Shown: positions 18,425 through 27,655 of the stretch, in pieces
Layout of the letters: each line of letters begins with the position of its first letter
How positions within the stretch are numbered: position 1 is the first letter of the stretch
Assembly: GCA_001953215.1 (NCBI GenBank)
Contig: CP019169.1
Location: 3,534,001 to 3,598,000, forward strand
Length of the DNA: 64,000 bases
DNA from: Betaproteobacteria bacterium GR16-43
GTDB lineage: Bacteria; Pseudomonadota; Gammaproteobacteria; Burkholderiales; Usitatibacteraceae
Direction: 5' to 3'
The notes under the pieces: generated by a model
What the model saw: the letters and a program-made list of their open reading frames with translations, nothing else
Told to the model about the DNA's origin: nothing
Database searches by the model: none
Program-made: the position numbers and the translations under genes

Positions 18425-19720
18425 ATGAAGCGCGGCTTCTACACGATCATGGCAGCACAGTTCTTCTCGTCGCTCGCGGACAACATGTTGTTCATCGCGG
18501 CGATACAGATGCTGCTGCTGCTCGAAGGCCCGGAGTGGCTCACCCCGCTGCTCAAGTGGTGCTTCACGCTGAGCTATGTGGTGCTCGCCGCGTTCGTGGG
18601 CGCCTTCGCCGACTCGAGGCCGAAGGGCAAGGTCATGTTCGCCACGAACACGCTGAAGATCTTCGGCTGCTCGATGATCTTCCTCGCGGCCGGCGTCACC
18701 ATCCCGGGCATGCATTCGTATTGGCTGGTGCTCGTCGCCTACGCCATCGTCGGCCTGGGCGCCGCGGCGTATTCGCCGGCCAAGTACGGCATCCTCACGG
18801 AGCTCCTGCCTCCCGAGCAGCTCGTCATCGCGAACGGCTGGATCGAGGGCCTCACGGTGGGCTCCATCGTGCTGGGAACGCTCCTGGGCGGCGTGCTCAT
18901 CTCGCCCGAGGTTTCCAACCGGCTGCTCAAGTTCGACTTCCCGATGATCGACACGCCGGTCGATACCGCGCCCGAGGCGGCGATCCTCTTCATCGCCCTG
19001 GCCTACATCATCGCCGCGGGATTCAACCTGCGCATCCCGGATACCGGAGCGCGCTACCCGCAGCAGCAGAAGAACCCCTGGCGGCTCCTGGTGGAGTTCT
19101 CCCACTGCTTCCGCGTGCTGTGGTCGGACAAGCTGGGCCAGATCTCGCTCGCGGTCACCACGCTTTTCTGGGGCGCGGGTGCCACGCTGCAGGTGATCAC
19201 GATCAAGTGGGCCGAGAAGCAGCTGAAGATGCCGCTCGACCGCGCCTCGATCCTGCTGGGCGTCTCCGCGATCGGCATCGCGGTGGGCGCGGTGCTGGCC
19301 GCCCGCGTGCCGCTGAAGAAGTCGCTCTCCGTGCTGCCCTACGGCATCGCGATGGGGTTCTTCGTGATGGTGCTGGTGTGGGTGAACTGGATGCCGGCCG
19401 TCTACATCGTGCTGATGCTGGTCGGTGCCATGGCCGGCTACTTCGTCGTGCCCATGAACGCGCTGCTGCAGCACCGCGGCCACGTGCTGCTCTCGGCGGG
19501 ACACTCGATCGCCGTGCAGAACTTCAACGAGAACGCGAGCATCCTCATGATGCTCGCCATCTATGCGCTGATGATCCGCATGCACATGCCGATCAACCTG
19601 ATCATCGTGATCTTCGGCGGGTTCGTCGCCGGGGCGATGCTGCTCATCCTCAAGTGGAACCAGGCCAACCACCGGGCCGATCCCGACCTCGATCGCCACA
19701 TCGGGGAAGCGAAGCACTAG
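18425..19720 (+). CDS. lplT: Lysophospholipid transporter LplT
   Basis: Major-facilitator membrane protein of 431 residues with about 12 predicted helices. The N-terminus (RGFYTIMAAQFFSSLADN) and segments FVGAFADSRPKGKVM and SPAKYGILTELLPPEQLV match LplT, which flips lysophospholipids inward for re-acylation by Aas. No aas gene is next to it, and LplT is not fused to an acyltransferase here. The TAG stop coincides with the left edge of a palindromic element. Confidence 0.88.
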   Translation: MKRGFYTIMAAQFFSSLADNMLFIAAIQMLLLLEGPEWLTPLLKWCFTLSYVVLAAFVGAFADSRPKGKVMFATNTLKIFGCSMIFLAAGVTIPGMHSYWLVLVAYAIVGLGAAAYSPAKYGILTELLPPEQLVIANGWIEGLTVGSIVLGTLLGGVLISPEVSNRLLKFDFPMIDTPVDTAPEAAILFIALAYIIAAGFNLRIPDTGARYPQQQKNPWRLLVEFSHCFRVLWSDKLGQISLAVTTLFWGAGATLQVITIKWAEKQLKMPLDRASILLGVSAIGIAVGAVLAARVPLKKSLSVLPYGIAMGFFVMVLVWVNWMPAVYIVLMLVGAMAGYFVVPMNALLQHRGHVLLSAGHSIAVQNFNENASILMMLAIYALMIRMHMPINLIIVIFGGFVAGAMLLILKWNQANHRADPDLDRHIGEAKH

Positions 19721-19900
19721 TTCAAAAGCGATTGAACCGCAGAGACCGCGGAGACCGCAGAGGAAAGGCAAGCCGGCGGATGACACTTCGAGGTCATCTT
19801 CGTCCGTCATCGAGAATCAGGGTCCGCCCCTATTTCTTCGAGTGCTTTTCTCTGCGGTCTCCGGGGTCTCTGCGGTTCAATCGCCTTTGACTTTTCTAGT
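19717..19900. repeat. Palindromic element with 9-bp units, flanked by CTAGT
   Basis: Near-perfect inverted arms of about 48 bases (19722-19770 and 19843-19891) enclose about 72 bases. Each arm contains three tandem copies of a 9-base unit, ACCGCAGAG / ACCGCGGAG / ACCGCAGAG at 19736-19762, mirrored at 19850-19876. The element is bracketed by direct CTAGT pentamers (19717-19721 and 19896-19900), which also contain the stop codons of the two convergent genes. The loop holds a small GATGAC/GTCATC palindrome. The structure is that of a MITE or REP-like element; it could also act as a bidirectional terminator, though it lacks a T-run. Confidence 0.8.
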
Positions 19901-22331
19901 CCGTAGCCTCGGTGTACGTGAGGAAGGATTCCGGCGACACGCGAAGCGCCGCACCGGTCGGGCACGCACGCACGCAGGCGGCGCCACCCGGCAGGTCCTT
20001 GCACATGTCGCACTTGACCGCCTTCTTCGGGATGTCCTTGGACTTGGGCTTGGGCTCGCGGCCCGGCTCCGCGCCGAGGCCCAGCACGAGCCACGAGAAC
20101 AGGCTCGGGCGCTTGCGCTTCGGATCGACGGGCGCCAGCTGGATCACGCCGTACGGGCAGTTCTTCTCGCAGTTGCCGCAGCCGATGCAGGTGTCGTTCA
20201 TGTACACCTCGCCGTTCGGGCTGCGATGGATCGCGTCCGGCGGGCAATCCTTCATGCAGTGCGGGTGTTCGCAGTGGCGGCACGAGGTCGGCACGTGGAT
20301 CTCGGCGAACGTGGGGCCCGCTTCGCGGTTCAGTCGCGACGTGCCGTCATGCACGTCCGCGCAGGCTTTCTCGCAGTTGTCGCAGCGCACGCACAGTGAT
20401 TCGTCGATCAGCAGCACGTCCGTGGCCTCGCCCACGCCCTGCGCGAGGAGGAACGCGATGATGTTCCCCGGGTCCGGCGCCGATTCCATCGCGGCGTTCA
20501 TGCGCAGGCGGTCGAGGAAGCGCGCCTCCATTTCCTCGCGCCACTTCGGGTTGCGGCCCACGACGCGCTTGAAGGTCGCCGAATCGAGGATCACCGCCTC
20601 GGTCGTGACGGCCGCCTTCACCGTCGCCGAACGCGGCTGCTCGGTGAGCAGCGCCATCTCGCCCACGTAGTTCCCCGCCGAGAGGTACGAGAGCACGACC
20701 TCGCGCCCCGCGATGGTCCGCGAGATCATCACGGAACCGCGGCGGATGAGGTACACGCCGTCCGGTGCGTCGCCTTCCTTGAACAGGAATTCCCCGCCGC
20801 CGTAGCGCTTCACCTGCACGCCGCCGGACACGAGTTCGTCCAGCTCGGCCTGCGGGAGCATCGGCGCGAGGTAGGTGCGAATCGCGCGCTGCAGGAACAC
20901 TTCGTCGATCTGCTTCCTCACCGCGTCCTGCGAGGCCACCAGCTTCAGCATGGGCCGGCGCGGCGCCTCGATCAGCACGCAGTTCGGGCCCGCGCGGCAG
21001 GTGCTCGAGCGGCGGCGTCCGGAAATCAGGCCCAGCTCGCCGAAGAACGTGCCGGCGGGCAGCGGGAACCAGCCCTTGTGCTTGCCGTCCTCGATCACCT
21101 CGACCTCGACGGTGCCGCCGACGATCATGTAGAACGAGTTGGTGTAGTCGTTGCGCTGGAAGATGATCTCGCCCTGCTTGGGCGACTGCAGGTCGCTCTC
21201 CAGCATGAATTCGCGCAGCTGCAGGCGGTTCAGCGTCTTCAGCAGCGGGACCTTCTCGTGGATCATGTCCAGCACCTGCGAGACCTTGAGCGTCTTCGAA
21301 TAGGTGCTGAAGTTGTTCGCGAGCAGCGGCTCGTCCGCGGGCTCGATGAACTTGCCGAGCGCGTACTCGACCGTCTCGTAACCCTGGTTCATCGCCTGCT
21401 TGATGAGCGGGTAGCCGCCCAGCGCGCCGATGATGTAGATGCCGGGGACATTCGACTCGTACTTGTCCGTGAGTTCCGGGATGGCCGTGGGGTCCGGGCG
21501 CGGGAACTTGATCCCGAAGCCCTCCACGAGCTTCCTGGGGGGCGTGGCGCCCAGCCGCGCGATGACGCGGTGGCAGTCGATCACGTCCGGCCCGTCGGGC
21601 GTCTTGATGGAGAACTTGAGCGGCGGATCGCCCCCGGTCACTTCGGCCGTCGTGGGCGCGGAGCCGTAGCGGCACTCGACCTTTCCGTCCTTGATCGCCG
21701 AGAGGATCAGCGTGAGGTTGCCTTCCTTGCAGCGCGCGAATTCCTCGTTGCGGTTGATCATGATCACGCGGTTCTGCTCGGCCAGCGCGATCGCGTTCTC
21801 GATCGCCGCGTCACCCGCGCCGACCACGACGATGGTCTCGTCCTCGTAGGCCTTCGGGTCGTCGAGCTGGTATTGCACCTGCTCGAGGTTCTCCCCGGGG
21901 CAGCCCAGCTTGCGGATGTTGCCCTGCAGGCCGATGGCCAGGATGAGCTTGCGGCAGAAGAACGACTCGCCCGACTTGGTCTTCACCTGGAACGAATTGT
22001 CCGTTCCCTCGATGCCGACCACCTCGGAGTTGTACTTGATGTTGACCTTGTGTTCCTTCAGGCCCTCGTCCCATTCGCCGAGGATCTCCTCGCGCTTGCC
22101 CTCCTTGAACTTCATCGGGCTGCGCAGCGGCAGGATCGAGGGCTCGGCCATCACGTGCTTGCCCTTCTGGTACTTGTAGATCGTGTTCGACGCGTGGTCT
22201 TCCGCCTCGAACAGGATGTGCGACACCCCGAGCTCCGCGGCGTGAGCCGCGGCCGAGAGGCCGGCGGGCCCGGAGCCGATGATGCCGATCTTGTACCAGC
22301 GAAACTCGGTGCGGCTGTCGAAGTTGGCCAT
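19896..22331 (-). CDS. Flavoprotein fused to two cNMP-binding domains and 4Fe-4S domain
   Basis: Cytoplasmic protein of 811 residues without signal peptide or membrane helix. Residues 1-330 form a thioredoxin-reductase-like FAD/NAD(P) module (GIIGSGPAG near 17-24, VVVGAGDAA near 168-176). Two cyclic-nucleotide-binding domains follow (about 370-460, with FGELGLISGRRRSS, and 490-590, with VGEMALLTEQPRSAT). The C-terminus (647-790) has four 4Fe-4S cysteine groups of the DmsB/HybA type. It could pass electrons between NAD(P)H and iron-sulfur centres under nucleotide control. Last gene of the multiheme operon, 6 bases after the pentaheme gene; its stop lies in a repeat edge. Confidence 0.9.
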   Translation of the reverse strand: MANFDSRTEFRWYKIGIIGSGPAGLSAAAHAAELGVSHILFEAEDHASNTIYKYQKGKHVMAEPSILPLRSPMKFKEGKREEILGEWDEGLKEHKVNIKYNSEVVGIEGTDNSFQVKTKSGESFFCRKLILAIGLQGNIRKLGCPGENLEQVQYQLDDPKAYEDETIVVVGAGDAAIENAIALAEQNRVIMINRNEEFARCKEGNLTLILSAIKDGKVECRYGSAPTTAEVTGGDPPLKFSIKTPDGPDVIDCHRVIARLGATPPRKLVEGFGIKFPRPDPTAIPELTDKYESNVPGIYIIGALGGYPLIKQAMNQGYETVEYALGKFIEPADEPLLANNFSTYSKTLKVSQVLDMIHEKVPLLKTLNRLQLREFMLESDLQSPKQGEIIFQRNDYTNSFYMIVGGTVEVEVIEDGKHKGWFPLPAGTFFGELGLISGRRRSSTCRAGPNCVLIEAPRRPMLKLVASQDAVRKQIDEVFLQRAIRTYLAPMLPQAELDELVSGGVQVKRYGGGEFLFKEGDAPDGVYLIRRGSVMISRTIAGREVVLSYLSAGNYVGEMALLTEQPRSATVKAAVTTEAVILDSATFKRVVGRNPKWREEMEARFLDRLRMNAAMESAPDPGNIIAFLLAQGVGEATDVLLIDESLCVRCDNCEKACADVHDGTSRLNREAGPTFAEIHVPTSCRHCEHPHCMKDCPPDAIHRSPNGEVYMNDTCIGCGNCEKNCPYGVIQLAPVDPKRKRPSLFSWLVLGLGAEPGREPKPKSKDIPKKAVKCDMCKDLPGGAACVRACPTGAALRVSPESFLTYTEATD

Positions 22332-22337
22332 GGTCGA

Positions 22338-23681
22338 TTACCTCGAAACGGTCTTGCGCAGATCGGCGAGCGCGGCCTGGAAGGCCTGCGGCTTGTATTT
22401 CTCGTCGTCCTTCACGGTGTCGTACACCCGGGTGAGAGCCTTGTTCGCATCGCCCACGGTGCGCAGCTCGCCCCGCTTGGCGAGGAAGTTCATCACGCTG
22501 CTCATGGCCATGGTGGCCTGCTCGGCGCCCGCGTAGTCGCTGTACTGGCCCGCCAGGCCATCCTCGATCAGGCCGGCGAGGATCGCTCGCAAGTCGTCGT
22601 TGCTGAAGTCGCGCGTGCTCAACTTGGTCATCACGACGTCCAGGCCCGCGCGCAGCTTCCTCGCGGCCTCCAGCGCGTCCCCTCCGTCACCGGCCACGGC
22701 CTTGTGCAGCGAGGACACGAGCTCGTTGTAGCTCTTCTCGTCGCCCGGCAGCGTGCGGCGGACGATCTGCTTCAGCATGAGCAGGTTGGCATCGTTCAGG
22801 CGGATGCGCCCCGGCCCGATGCCCAGGCGCGGCGTCCAGCGCACGTCCTGCATCGAGTGGTGGCAGGAGTGGCAGTCGAACACGACGAGCTCGGGGAAGA
22901 GGCCGTCCTTGCTGCGCTTCGGGTCGAGCAGCACGTCGAGGATCTCCGCGGCCGCGAGCGCCTGGCCGATGGCCCAGACGCGCACCGGATCCCACTGGCG
23001 CTTGCGTTTCTGCCAGTCCTCGTCGATCACGAAGTGCGGCGGCTGCGTCTGCGTGAACGTCTCCAGCTCGAACGTGATGCGGGGATGGCCCGCGCCCATG
23101 ATCCGGTGGTTCACGAACTTGTCCTTGTTGCCGAAGTGGCACGACAGGCACAGGCGGGCCTGCGCGACGGGATCGTCGGTCGGATACAGCCCGTTGGCGA
23201 CGTTTTCGGCGTGGGTGGCCCCGGGGGCCGTGTGGCTCTTGATCCAGCGCTCGGCGGGGCCGTGGCAGGCCTCGCAGCTCACGCCATCGGAGACCTTGAA
23301 GCGCTCGCCGCGCACTTCCACGGGCGGTGCGTAGCCGTGGCAGTCGACGCAGATCTTCGCTTCATGCGCGGGCTCCTTGAGGCCCAGGTTCTTCGCGATG
23401 CGCTGGGAGCGCTCGTTCAGCAGGATCTGGTAGGCCCGGTTGGCGTGCTTGTCCACGCGCGACCAGGTCACGTACTCGGTCTGCAGGACGTTGGAGTCCT
23501 TCCAGGCCGTGACCGAACCGTGGCACAGGCTGTTGGCGCAATTGACCACACCCAGGTTCTTGTCCTTCGAGAGGTAGGGCAGCGGATGGGGTGCCGGGGA
23601 CTGCGGGGCCTGGGGGGCTGGCGCCTGCGCGAACGCGGCCACGGGGACCCACAGGGCCCACAAGAGGATCAGGGTTCTCAT
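22338..23681 (-). CDS. Periplasmic pentaheme cytochrome c
   Basis: Exported protein of 447 residues with a Sec signal ([20 protein letters not shown]). It has four CXXCH heme sites (CVDCH, CEACH, CLSCH, CHSCH) plus a first site with four residues between the cysteines (CANSLCH). The spacing and the WSRVDKHANRAYQIL segment resemble cytochrome c554-like proteins. The final 150 residues are helical and heme-free. ATGA overlap with the decaheme gene shows coupled translation. It is probably a soluble periplasmic electron carrier of this operon. Confidence 0.9.
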   Translation of the reverse strand: MRTLILLWALWVPVAAFAQAPAPQAPQSPAPHPLPYLSKDKNLGVVNCANSLCHGSVTAWKDSNVLQTEYVTWSRVDKHANRAYQILLNERSQRIAKNLGLKEPAHEAKICVDCHGYAPPVEVRGERFKVSDGVSCEACHGPAERWIKSHTAPGATHAENVANGLYPTDDPVAQARLCLSCHFGNKDKFVNHRIMGAGHPRITFELETFTQTQPPHFVIDEDWQKRKRQWDPVRVWAIGQALAAAEILDVLLDPKRSKDGLFPELVVFDCHSCHHSMQDVRWTPRLGIGPGRIRLNDANLLMLKQIVRRTLPGDEKSYNELVSSLHKAVAGDGGDALEAARKLRAGLDVVMTKLSTRDFSNDDLRAILAGLIEDGLAGQYSDYAGAEQATMAMSSVMNFLAKRGELRTVGDANKALTRVYDTVKDDEKYKPQAFQAALADLRKTVSR

Positions 23682-26600
23682 TTCGCCTCCATCTTGCGCG
23701 GCCCCAGGTTCACGTAGTCGGCGGACTTGCCGGTGTCGCTCACGCTCCACACGGTGCCGTCCTTGTTCAAATAGAAGCGCTGCTGCTCGTCGCGCGTGAA
23801 CGGGCGTGCGCCGATGCGCCCGAAGATCGCGATCTGGCCGCCGGTCTCGTCGACGGCGCGGTCGCGGTCCAGGCCCTTGGCCACGGCGAGCGCGGGAGAG
23901 GCCGTCATGCGCCATGCGATCAGGTGCGGCTTCGGTTCGGGCGCGAAGCCGTAGAACTTCGGCTGGATGTCCGGCGAGGTGAGCTGGACGACCTTCAGGC
24001 CGTTCTTGCCGTCGGCGACGTAGGCGAACGCCGAGGCATTCGTGGTGCCCACGATCACGTCGCGGGCGTCGTCGAGCTTGCCGCCGGCCGTGAACTTGGT
24101 GAGCAGCGCCGGCTGCTCGGGACGCTCGACGTCGACGATCGCGAGGCCCTCGGCTCCGGCCGCGACGTACGCGTACGAGCGCGCGACGTAGATGCCGCGG
24201 GCGTTGGCGAGCGGGACGAAAGCCGATTCAACGCGTTGCGCCTTCTCGGGAACCGTCACGTCGATCACCCGCAGCCCGTCACCCGCCGTCACGAAGAGGT
24301 AGCGGAACTGGAGCGCCGAATGCCTCGCGTCCGGCATCTGCACCTGCGAGGCCACCTTGGGCTTCAGCGGATCGTCGACGTCCACGATCACGACGCCCGT
24401 GGGCGTGGTGATGTACGCGTAGTGGCCGCCCATCACGATGTGGCGCGCGCCGTTCAGCACCCCGCCTTCGTTCCAGGTCACCCCGCGCTTGAAGAAGTTG
24501 TTGCGCGGCTCGCCGTCCATGAGCGTGTTCACGTCCACGACGATCAGGCCCTCTTCCGCATCGGTGATGAAGGCGTAGTTGTAGATCGGGTGGAACGGCT
24601 GCTCGAGGTTGGTGACGCGCATCAGGTCGCCCTGGTTGCGCAACGGGTTGATCGGCTGGTTGGTCGGGATCGCGACGCAGGAGGCGTTCTTCGAGGGGAC
24701 GTGCGTGTCATGTCCCAGCGGCGAGAACGGCGCGCTGATGATGCGTTGCGAGACGCCTTTGTTGGCGATGCCGGCCACGTCGTAGACGCGCATGCCGCCC
24801 GTGCCCTCGGAGGCGAAGAGGTACTCGCCGCGAATGGCGACGCAATTGGCGCTTCCGGCGGTGCGGTGGTCGTGCGCATCGGGCAGGCGGCGGTCGCGTT
24901 TCTCGTGGGCCGCGAACCAGTCGGGATAGGCGTACTTGTGGAGGTAGCTACCGATCACGGCCTGCGGCTCTTCCCACTCCGTCACCTGCACGGCCTCGAC
25001 GTGCTTCTCCTCGCCGAGCCACGCGTTGAAGCCGACGAAGTTCACGTAGTTCGTCCCCTGCAGGAGGAGCTGCGCCATGATCGCGTTGTTGTCGTTCTTC
25101 TGCGAGACGTGGCAATCGGTGCAGGTCTTGGTCTCTTCGGTGCGCTCGGTATGCGGGTAGTGTGGCGCAAACGCCTGCGAGGAGAAGCCGCTCGCCGCGA
25201 CCGGAGGCTGCTGGATGTAGATCCGTTCACGGTTGCTGTTGGTCGAGGACAACACCAGCGCCGAAGACGAACGGATCGGCGCGATGCGCGCGCCCTTCAC
25301 CGGCCCGTGCTTGCCCAGCTGGAACATCTCGTCCCTCGCGACCTGCGGGTTGTACGTGGCGTAGTTGCGCGTCTCTCCGCCTTCGTAGTGGTTCCTCTCC
25401 GTCTTCCAGTTGGCCTGGATCGGCAGGTGGCAGCCGCCGCAGCTCGTGGTCCACGAGAGGTGGCAGGTGAAGCAGGTCATCTTGTCGTTGCCGTGCGCGT
25501 AGTCCTCCGGCTTCCCGCCCGGGCCCCACTCGCCCCGCTTGCCCGAATCACCGCTGTGCATGAGCTTCGCGCGCGCGGCCTTCTCGTTGTAGTTCGGGTT
25601 GCCGCGGGTGACCGTATCCTTCACCAGCTTCATTTCCCACTCGAGTTCGGGATAGATCGCCGAGCGCTGGAAGAGCTTGCCCTCGCGCCACTCGAAGCGC
25701 TTGCGGCCGTCCTGGGTGCGAAGCAACGACATGTCGAGGCCGCCCGGGCGTGCCGCCGGGCCGGACGTGCGCAACGCCGGGTACTTGTCCGCCGTGCCGT
25801 GGCAATCCGCGCAGTCGATCTCGACCGCGGCGGCCACCTCGCCCTGGATGTGGCCGTTGCCGTGCATGTCCTGCGCCCAATGGCAGTCGACGCAGTGGAA
25901 GCCGAGGTCCAGGTGGATCGACTTCAGGTGCACCGCGCCCTTTTCCTTGTCCCACTTGTTCGGGTCGTCGTCCGGGACGATCTTGCCCTTCTTGTCGAGC
26001 AGGTTGCCCTTGCGGTCGCGCTTGAACACGGCGCGGAAGTTCCAGCCGTGGCCGTGGTAGTCGGCGAACTGCGTGTCCTTCAGCTGCGGATTCAGCTTCG
26101 AGACGTCCTTCAGGAATTCCGGGTCGCCCCACTTGCCGCGGATGGCCGCTTCCTCGGGGTTTCGGTCGAGGATCTTGCGCATCTCCTCGGCGGTCGGGTA
26201 CTTCTGCTTTTCCGGCCACATGAAGGGCGCGTCGCTCTCGTAGTCCCACATGATCGTGCCGTAGTACGAGTTCACGAACACGTTCGGCTGGTGCATGTGG
26301 CAGATCATGCATTGCGACGACGGGATCGCCCGCGTGAACTCGTGCTTGATCGGGTGGCCCGATTCGTTCTTCGGGATGGTGGGATCGACCGTGCCGGTCT
26401 TGCCCTCGTGGCCGTACTTGGCGTAGACGCCGGAATGCTGCGGGTCGCGGTCGTTCGCATACACCGTATGACAAGCGGTACAGCCCGACTGGCGATAGTC
26501 CCCCGGCTGCTCGTTGGTTCCGAGGAACCACAGGTGCGGGTCGTTCAGGCGCGTCTTCGTGATGTTGATCACCGGCACCGCGATGCGCTGGCCCGTGCCC

Positions 26601-27634
26601 GGGCCGCGAATCGATTGCTTGATGTCGGGGCGGCCCGGCTCGTCCAGCCTCTGCACGGCGCCGGCGCTGTTCGGGATGCCCACTTCGGGGAACGTGGAGA
26701 GGATGACCTTCCCGCCGCGCTCGAAGACCCGGAAGATGTCCGCGGGCGGGATCGTCTCCCACGCCGGCAGCGCGGTCACGGAGGGGAGGATCCCCTTGCC
26801 CACCATGAACTCGTCGGGCTTCACCGGGTTCACGATGGATGCGGCGTTGCCCTCGCGCGTGTAGACCTCGCCGAGGATGTAGCGCTTGAACGGCAGGATG
26901 CCGTTGTTGTACGAGGCGCCGCCCCACAGCATCGCCGACGTGGCCATGATGCTGCGCTCGGAAGCCTGGATGATCGGCAGGTGGCAGGCGCCGCACGCCT
27001 CGCGCGCGATGCGCAGGTCCCCGGGGTTCATGAAGCGCACGAATTCCGGCGCCTCCTTGTTCAGCTTCGCGTAGCTGATCTCCGGATTGGCCGAGGTGCC
27101 CCAGACCACCGTGTAGCGCGGCAGGACGTGCGCCTTGTCCATCGCTTCCTGGAAGGGCTTGTCGTACGAACGCGCGGAGCCGTGGGCTTCGCCGTGCTTG
27201 GCCGCTTCGCCGTGCTTGTCGTCGCCGTGCTTTTCGGACGCTCCGTTGCCGTTCGCGGCGGCGTGCTTCTCGCTGCCCGCGGGCTTCGCTTCCCCTTCGT
27301 ACTTCACGGTCGGATCGCCGCCGTGGCAGTCCGCACAGCCCAGGATCACGCCCGGGTTCTGGTGCATGGTGTGGCGATCGGTGGCCGTGTGGCAGCTCAT
27401 GCAGCCGAAGGACTTCTTGTCCGCGTCCGCGACGCTCTGCGTCTTGGGGGCGGAGGGATAGGTCGTGTACGTGCGCTCGACGGGTTTGGCGCCGTGGCCG
27501 CTATCGGCATGAATCGGTTGAACCACGAAGACCACGGAGACCACGGAGAAAGCAAAAGCCAGGGCCCAAAGGGATCGCGCACCCAGACCCGCCTTGGGGG
27601 TTTCTCCGTGGTCTCTGTGGTCTCTGTGGTTCAT
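23678..27634 (-). CDS. Decaheme cytochrome c with C-terminal LVIVD beta-propeller
   Basis: Very large exported protein of 1318 residues. Ten CXXCH sites lie in the N-terminal two thirds, the first at residues 78-82 (CMSCH) and the second at 100-104. A His/Lys/Gly-rich stretch (about 121-152) could bind metal. The C-terminal third has repeated LVIVD-type blades such as GLIVVDV, GVVIVDV, GLRVIDV and GLAIVDV, predicting a beta-propeller. The only plausible start is ATG 27634; the signal peptide (about 18-43) is partly encoded by a palindromic repeat. It follows the beta-barrel gene by 16 bases. Periplasmic or cell-surface placement is inferred. Confidence 0.9.
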   Translation of the reverse strand: MNHRDHRDHGETPKAGLGARSLWALAFAFSVVSVVFVVQPIHADSGHGAKPVERTYTTYPSAPKTQSVADADKKSFGCMSCHTATDRHTMHQNPGVILGCADCHGGDPTVKYEGEAKPAGSEKHAAANGNGASEKHGDDKHGEAAKHGEAHGSARSYDKPFQEAMDKAHVLPRYTVVWGTSANPEISYAKLNKEAPEFVRFMNPGDLRIAREACGACHLPIIQASERSIMATSAMLWGGASYNNGILPFKRYILGEVYTREGNAASIVNPVKPDEFMVGKGILPSVTALPAWETIPPADIFRVFERGGKVILSTFPEVGIPNSAGAVQRLDEPGRPDIKQSIRGPGTGQRIAVPVINITKTRLNDPHLWFLGTNEQPGDYRQSGCTACHTVYANDRDPQHSGVYAKYGHEGKTGTVDPTIPKNESGHPIKHEFTRAIPSSQCMICHMHQPNVFVNSYYGTIMWDYESDAPFMWPEKQKYPTAEEMRKILDRNPEEAAIRGKWGDPEFLKDVSKLNPQLKDTQFADYHGHGWNFRAVFKRDRKGNLLDKKGKIVPDDDPNKWDKEKGAVHLKSIHLDLGFHCVDCHWAQDMHGNGHIQGEVAAAVEIDCADCHGTADKYPALRTSGPAARPGGLDMSLLRTQDGRKRFEWREGKLFQRSAIYPELEWEMKLVKDTVTRGNPNYNEKAARAKLMHSGDSGKRGEWGPGGKPEDYAHGNDKMTCFTCHLSWTTSCGGCHLPIQANWKTERNHYEGGETRNYATYNPQVARDEMFQLGKHGPVKGARIAPIRSSSALVLSSTNSNRERIYIQQPPVAASGFSSQAFAPHYPHTERTEETKTCTDCHVSQKNDNNAIMAQLLLQGTNYVNFVGFNAWLGEEKHVEAVQVTEWEEPQAVIGSYLHKYAYPDWFAAHEKRDRRLPDAHDHRTAGSANCVAIRGEYLFASEGTGGMRVYDVAGIANKGVSQRIISAPFSPLGHDTHVPSKNASCVAIPTNQPINPLRNQGDLMRVTNLEQPFHPIYNYAFITDAEEGLIVVDVNTLMDGEPRNNFFKRGVTWNEGGVLNGARHIVMGGHYAYITTPTGVVIVDVDDPLKPKVASQVQMPDARHSALQFRYLFVTAGDGLRVIDVTVPEKAQRVESAFVPLANARGIYVARSYAYVAAGAEGLAIVDVERPEQPALLTKFTAGGKLDDARDVIVGTTNASAFAYVADGKNGLKVVQLTSPDIQPKFYGFAPEPKPHLIAWRMTASPALAVAKGLDRDRAVDETGGQIAIFGRIGARPFTRDEQQRFYLNKDGTVWSVSDTGKSADYVNLGPRKMEAK

Positions 27635-27655
27635 GCTTTTCTTTGGTTTTCTAGT
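27517..27655. repeat. Second palindromic 9-bp-unit element, overlapping a coding start
   Basis: Left arm 27517-27554 and right arm 27601-27640 are inverted copies of each other. They contain three 9-base units each: ACCACGAAG / ACCACGGAG / ACCACGGAG at 27522-27548, mirrored at 27604-27630. The right edge reads TTTTCTAGT (27647-27655), identical to the right edge of the element at 19717-19900, and again contains the TAG stop of the minus-strand gene. The left edge has no matching CTAGT. Most of the element lies inside the decaheme-propeller gene and encodes its first ~40 residues. Confidence 0.8.
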
